Shown piece after piece: positions 62,101 through 64,000 of a stretch of 64,000 nucleotides of DNA. Position numbers and translations under genes: made by a program. A model generated the notes under the pieces. The model did not search any database and was not told where the DNA came from. It saw nothing but the letters and a program-made list of their open reading frames with translations. The stretch covers positions 1 through 64,000 of the forward strand of contig DASQNC010000002.1 of the NCBI GenBank assembly GCA_035645145.1, given 5' to 3'. Within the stretch, counting starts at the first letter, position 1; each line of letters opens with the position of its first letter. The stretch is from Azospirillaceae bacterium. GTDB taxonomy: Bacteria > Pseudomonadota > Alphaproteobacteria > Azospirillales > Azospirillaceae.

Positions 62101-63097
62101 CGGCGCGACCGACGTCCTCAACCTGAGCCTCGAGGGGACGGACGGCTTCGGCAACACCGGGGCCCTCACCGTCACCGGCGCCGAGACCATCAACATCGTC
62201 ACCAACGACTCCAACAGCGGCGCCGGGACCATGACCTTCCTGGCCAATCTCAAAGCGGCGACCGCGACGAAGATCACGGTGTCCGGCGAGATGGGTGTGG
62301 ATTTCACCTTTTCCACGCTGACGGCGGTCACCGTGATCGACGGCAGCGGAATCACCGCCACCGGTTCCGCCGGCGCGCTGACCGTGGACGCCGAGGCGAC
62401 CAGCGGCGTGACCATTACGGGCGGCGCTGGCGACGACCAGATCACCGGCAACTCGGCGACCGGCATGGTGGATACCCTGTCCGGCGGTATGGGCGCCGAC
62501 ACCATCACCGGCGGGTCGGGCAACGACGTCCTCAGCGGCGGCAACGACAACGACACCCTTGATGGGGGGCTTGGCAACGACACCATCGACGGCGGTTGGG
62601 GCATCGACATCCTCAACGGTGGCGACGGCAACGACACCCTCGTTGGGGGGGGCAGCAACGACACCGTCATGGGCGGTGCCGGCAACGACACCCTGACCGG
62701 CGGCGCCGGCATGGACCAACTGACCGGCGGGACCGGCGCCGATACCTTCGTGGCCGAGGCACCGGCAATGATCGCACAGCGCGACACCATCACCGACGCG
62801 GAGGCCGGTGACCGGATCCAGGTCGTGAACCGGGGAACCGAGAGCTTCAACAGCACCGCGCTGACCGGTGAAGCGAGCGTCGCGGCCTACCTGAACCTCG
62901 CGGCCGCCGGCGACGGCGGTGTCAACGGCGCCATTTCCTGGTTCCAGCTCAATGGCGCCACCTACGTGGTCCAGGACCTGAGCGCTGCCGGGTACTTCGT
63001 GGAGGGAACCGATCTGGTGATCCAGCTCACCGGCTTGGTCGATCTCAGCACCGCCACGCTCGGCGGCACTACCGGGAACCTGCTGACGCTGGTGTAA
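59165..63097 (+). CDS. DUF4214/RTX-repeat exoprotein (S-layer or adhesin-like)
   Basis: 1310 residues, probably exported by a type I system since no signal peptide is present and glycine/aspartate-rich calcium-binding repeats are. Residues 1-165 hold DUF4214-like repeats (AYIAFFNRPADPAGLAWWEQ; MYRNLFGRDAEDAGLAFWTD). A Pro/Gly linker (about 180-196) precedes two related halves: 197-730 and 731-1310. Each has a beta-rich part (AINLGGGDDTAIVS / SVNLGGGDDFAVVS) and an RTX block of GGxGxDxL nonapeptides (near 560-615 and 1100-1195). It ends in a hydrophobic tail TGNLLTLV, typical of type I signals. Thr, Gly, Ala and Asp are very frequent; Cys appears absent. No secretion genes are in the window. 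Confidence 0.85.
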   Translation: MTIRDDIQQAYIAFFNRPADPAGLAWWEQKATEAGGSLAAVLNAFSASAEYQQMYAGKAPAEVVNQMYRNLFGRDAEDAGLAFWTDALAKGTVDVGNMAFTMATGAQGSDAKVVVNKVEVAQEFTKALDTPEKVQAYSGAAAAKVARDFLAGIDASERSVQAAKGAVAEKVRETVAAGPKPGPVDPGPGTPAGQTYTLTAGQDTVTGTKAADTINATQTTLNSNDTLNGDDGSDTLNVTVAGGPLATAVVLTSIETVNLNAGSTAFTADLSGWTGAQDVRVANTGTSTVTLGTGTAYTGGAGADVVTVGATTKAINLGGGDDTAIVSVAVGTGGSINGGAGTADTLSMTAADAAALSVDSTFENGVSGFERVAVGAVGATTAINMAKLDDIAHLTVAGVTTGGLTVDNMASTGTVVLTDAVNAASTIAVEDAATGTADVLNLRLAATDGFANTAGTTVADVETVNVAVDDTDTTPATTAFTVRLNAAQAKTVVLSGDAGVNLTGSTLTAATTIDGSGLTATGTAGRLTVAAAVLATTGVTVTGGAGDDQITGNSATGNVDTLSGGAGADTVTGGSGNDVLNGGDGNDTLNGGAGNDTLTGGAGVDVLTGSNGADTFVVGVPASGTQHDTITDAAGGDRITLVDRGTETFATSMIVLGGTPVLKDYLDEAAKGNGSTNGAISWFRYNGDTYLVQDLSAGNTFQDGTDLVVKLTGLVDLGTAAGAGTHVLTLPYVLTTGTDTLTGTSADDTFSAMFLGDTTDTLTVNDAINGGGGNDTLNVTLNGSLTAVRTNAVTVSSVETVNFNVTGNLPFTADLSDPARWAGVQTVNVTSTGVSTVVLGNDTAYNGGVGIDVVTVGATTKSVNLGGGDDFAVVSTAAGTGGSINGGTGTNTLSMSAAVAAALSSTAAFEAGVSGFQRVAVGAVGAATTIDMANLDDINHLTVAGVTAGGLTVTNLASGGTLMLTAPVGAASSVAVKDTGATDVLNLSLEGTDGFGNTGALTVTGAETINIVTNDSNSGAGTMTFLANLKAATATKITVSGEMGVDFTFSTLTAVTVIDGSGITATGSAGALTVDAEATSGVTITGGAGDDQITGNSATGMVDTLSGGMGADTITGGSGNDVLSGGNDNDTLDGGLGNDTIDGGWGIDILNGGDGNDTLVGGGSNDTVMGGAGNDTLTGGAGMDQLTGGTGADTFVAEAPAMIAQRDTITDAEAGDRIQVVNRGTESFNSTALTGEASVAAYLNLAAAGDGGVNGAISWFQLNGATYVVQDLSAAGYFVEGTDLVIQLTGLVDLSTATLGGTTGNLLTLV

Positions 63098-63145
63098 CCG
63101 GCGCGGGGCCACTTCGGCGGCTCTGTAAAAAGACCTTTCGGGTGG

Positions 63146-63178
63146 GGGGCCGGTCCTTCGGGGTCGGCCCCTTTCCAT
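63146..63178 (+). terminator. UUCG-tetraloop terminator after the RTX gene
   Basis: Stem 63146-63156 with 63161-63171 (11 pairs, two G-T) closed by a C(TTCG)G tetraloop, then TTTCCATTT. 48 nt after the stop. Confidence 0.85.
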
Positions 63179-63330
63179 TTGCATGATCCGCTGGTCGCCG
63201 CCCGCCATGGCAGGACGGGCACTGTCCACACCATGAGCTCACCCGCGAAGCTTGCCACTTGTTTCCGCCGCATCCAGGCACGTCGACGCGCGGCGGCTGT
63301 TCGGTCTCCCATGAGGACACGGATGGGAGC

Positions 63331-63798
63331 ATGACGGCCGAACGGACGCTTTTCCTGGACCTGGACGGGGTCCTGGCGGATTTCGACCGGGGTGTGCGCG
63401 CAGTCACCGGTCGCGACCCCAAGGGGCTGGGCACGCGGGAGATGTGGCGCGCACTGGCCCGCCACCCCGACTTCTTCAACACGTTGGAGATGATGGCCGA
63501 CGCCGAGGCGCTTTGGGCCTTCTGCCGGCCGCACCGCCCGGTGATCCTCACCGGACTGCCGCTCGGCGATTGGGCGCCCGAACAAAAGCGGCGCTGGGTG
63601 GCGCGTGTGCTGGGCGGCGATGTGGAGGTCGTCACCTGCCTGTCGCGCGAAAAGCACCGCTGGTCCGGCCCCGGCCGGGTGCTGGTGGACGACCGCGCTT
63701 CATTGCGGGACGCGTGGGAGGCCGCAGGCGGCGACTTCATCCTGCACACCGATGCGGCCCGTTCCATCGCCGCGCTGCGGCGGCTGGGGTTCGATTAG
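63331..63798 (+). CDS. HAD-family 5'-nucleotidase-like phosphatase
   Basis: 155 residues. Motif I is LFLDLDGVLADFDRG (nucleophile Asp), motif II is VILTGLP, and motif III/IV is GRVLVDDRASLRDAW with the paired Asp. Fits 5'(3')-deoxyribonucleotidase (NT5C)-like proteins of similar size. ATG 63331 (preceded by GGATGGGAG) is chosen; an in-frame ATG at 63259 would add an unlikely His/Thr-rich head. Confidence 0.82.
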   Translation: MTAERTLFLDLDGVLADFDRGVRAVTGRDPKGLGTREMWRALARHPDFFNTLEMMADAEALWAFCRPHRPVILTGLPLGDWAPEQKRRWVARVLGGDVEVVTCLSREKHRWSGPGRVLVDDRASLRDAWEAAGGDFILHTDAARSIAALRRLGFD

Positions 63799-63852
63799 CG
63801 GAACCGCGCCATCCGGGGACGGTTTCCCTCGGGACCGCATCGGGAGGGTCTT

Positions 63853-64000
63853 ATGAAGCAGCCCCATACGGAAGCCGACATCAAGCACACCGACGACCAG
63901 CAGAACACCGGCAACCACAAGAAGCCGGGCACCATCGACGAGAAGGGCTCCGATCGTTTCGGCGGCACCCGCAAGGGGGCCGAAAACGTGGAGCGGACGG
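63853..64000 (+). CDS. Small hydrophilic hypothetical protein, cut by window edge
   Basis: At least 49 residues open to the window end, no stop. Very hydrophilic, rich in Lys, Asp, Gly and Thr (ADIKHTDDQQNTGNHKKPGT). Its ATG has GGGAGG 5 nt upstream, so the frame is credible. Looks like a stress-type or disordered protein; not recognised. Confidence 0.6.
   Translation, partial: MKQPHTEADIKHTDDQQNTGNHKKPGTIDEKGSDRFGGTRKGAENVERT

Noticed and set aside
59087-63229. 1380-codon minus-strand open frame opposite the RTX gene
   Set aside because: A GC-driven shadow frame: its low-complexity Gly/His/Arg-rich product mirrors the repeat codons of the plus strand, while the plus strand shows clear RTX and DUF4214 motifs.

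Overview
The window is GC-rich chromosomal DNA from an alphaproteobacterium, most likely of the Rhodospirillales/Azospirillaceae type. The evidence is the aa3 oxidase assembly order (ctaD-ctaB-small protein-ctaG-ctaE-DUF983-SURF1), an ispH-thrB-rnhA cluster with the APH-fold type of homoserine kinase, GapR (DUF2312), DUF1244, AlgH, and a MerR-controlled beta-oxidation operon. No rRNA, tRNA, CRISPR array, intact insertion sequence or prophage was seen. The genome placement is an inference from gene content only.

Layout. 1-4847: the end of a cytochrome c oxidase operon with its heme O synthase, Cu chaperone and SURF1 factors. 4886-10017: an M32 carboxypeptidase, a NadR-like NAD salvage enzyme, a GNAT, a membrane protein and a lytic transglycosylase lipoprotein with a SPOR-like end. 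10262-18780: thrC, an M16 protease, a RimJ-type acetyltransferase, an orphan ThDP enzyme, AlgH, a DsbD/ScsB-type thiol transporter and a Prx5-type peroxiredoxin. 18859-21772 (minus): an arsR-flavoprotein-MFS operon. 21884-24275 (minus): ispH-thrB-rnhA. 25602-30417: a tandem glycine riboswitch followed by gcvT-gcvH-gcvPA-gcvPB. 30528-39721: assorted genes including a methyltransferase, FAH-family enzyme, aminotransferase, a 1589-residue alpha-2-macroglobulin homologue without the thioester Cys, and a cold-shock protein. 39905-49283: fadD, MscS channel, then merR-fadA-fadB-acyl-CoA dehydrogenase preceded by a clean MerR-type dyad. 49474-55745: a cytosolic-looking S10 peptidase, SleB-type hydrolase, EamA transporter, N-formylglutamate amidohydrolase, YbdK ligase, DUF1244 and gapR. 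55831-58903: a cytochrome c and a probable copper-response locus. 59165-63097: a 1310-residue DUF4214/RTX exoprotein built from two related halves. 63331-64000: a HAD phosphatase and the start of a small hydrophilic protein.

The most noteworthy regions are: (i) 56830-58903, where promoters with CueR-like architecture (TTGACC, 19-bp spacer, central dyad) face both a CusF-like copper protein and a 2Fe-2S/flavin reductase, followed by a Spy-like periplasmic protein with a His-rich tail; (ii) the arsR-controlled flavoprotein plus MFS operon; (iii) a paired bipartite repeat upstream of the RTX gene; and (iv) the duplicated RTX exoprotein itself. Many transcription units end in long perfect GC stems with no T-tract, which appears to be the local style of terminator.
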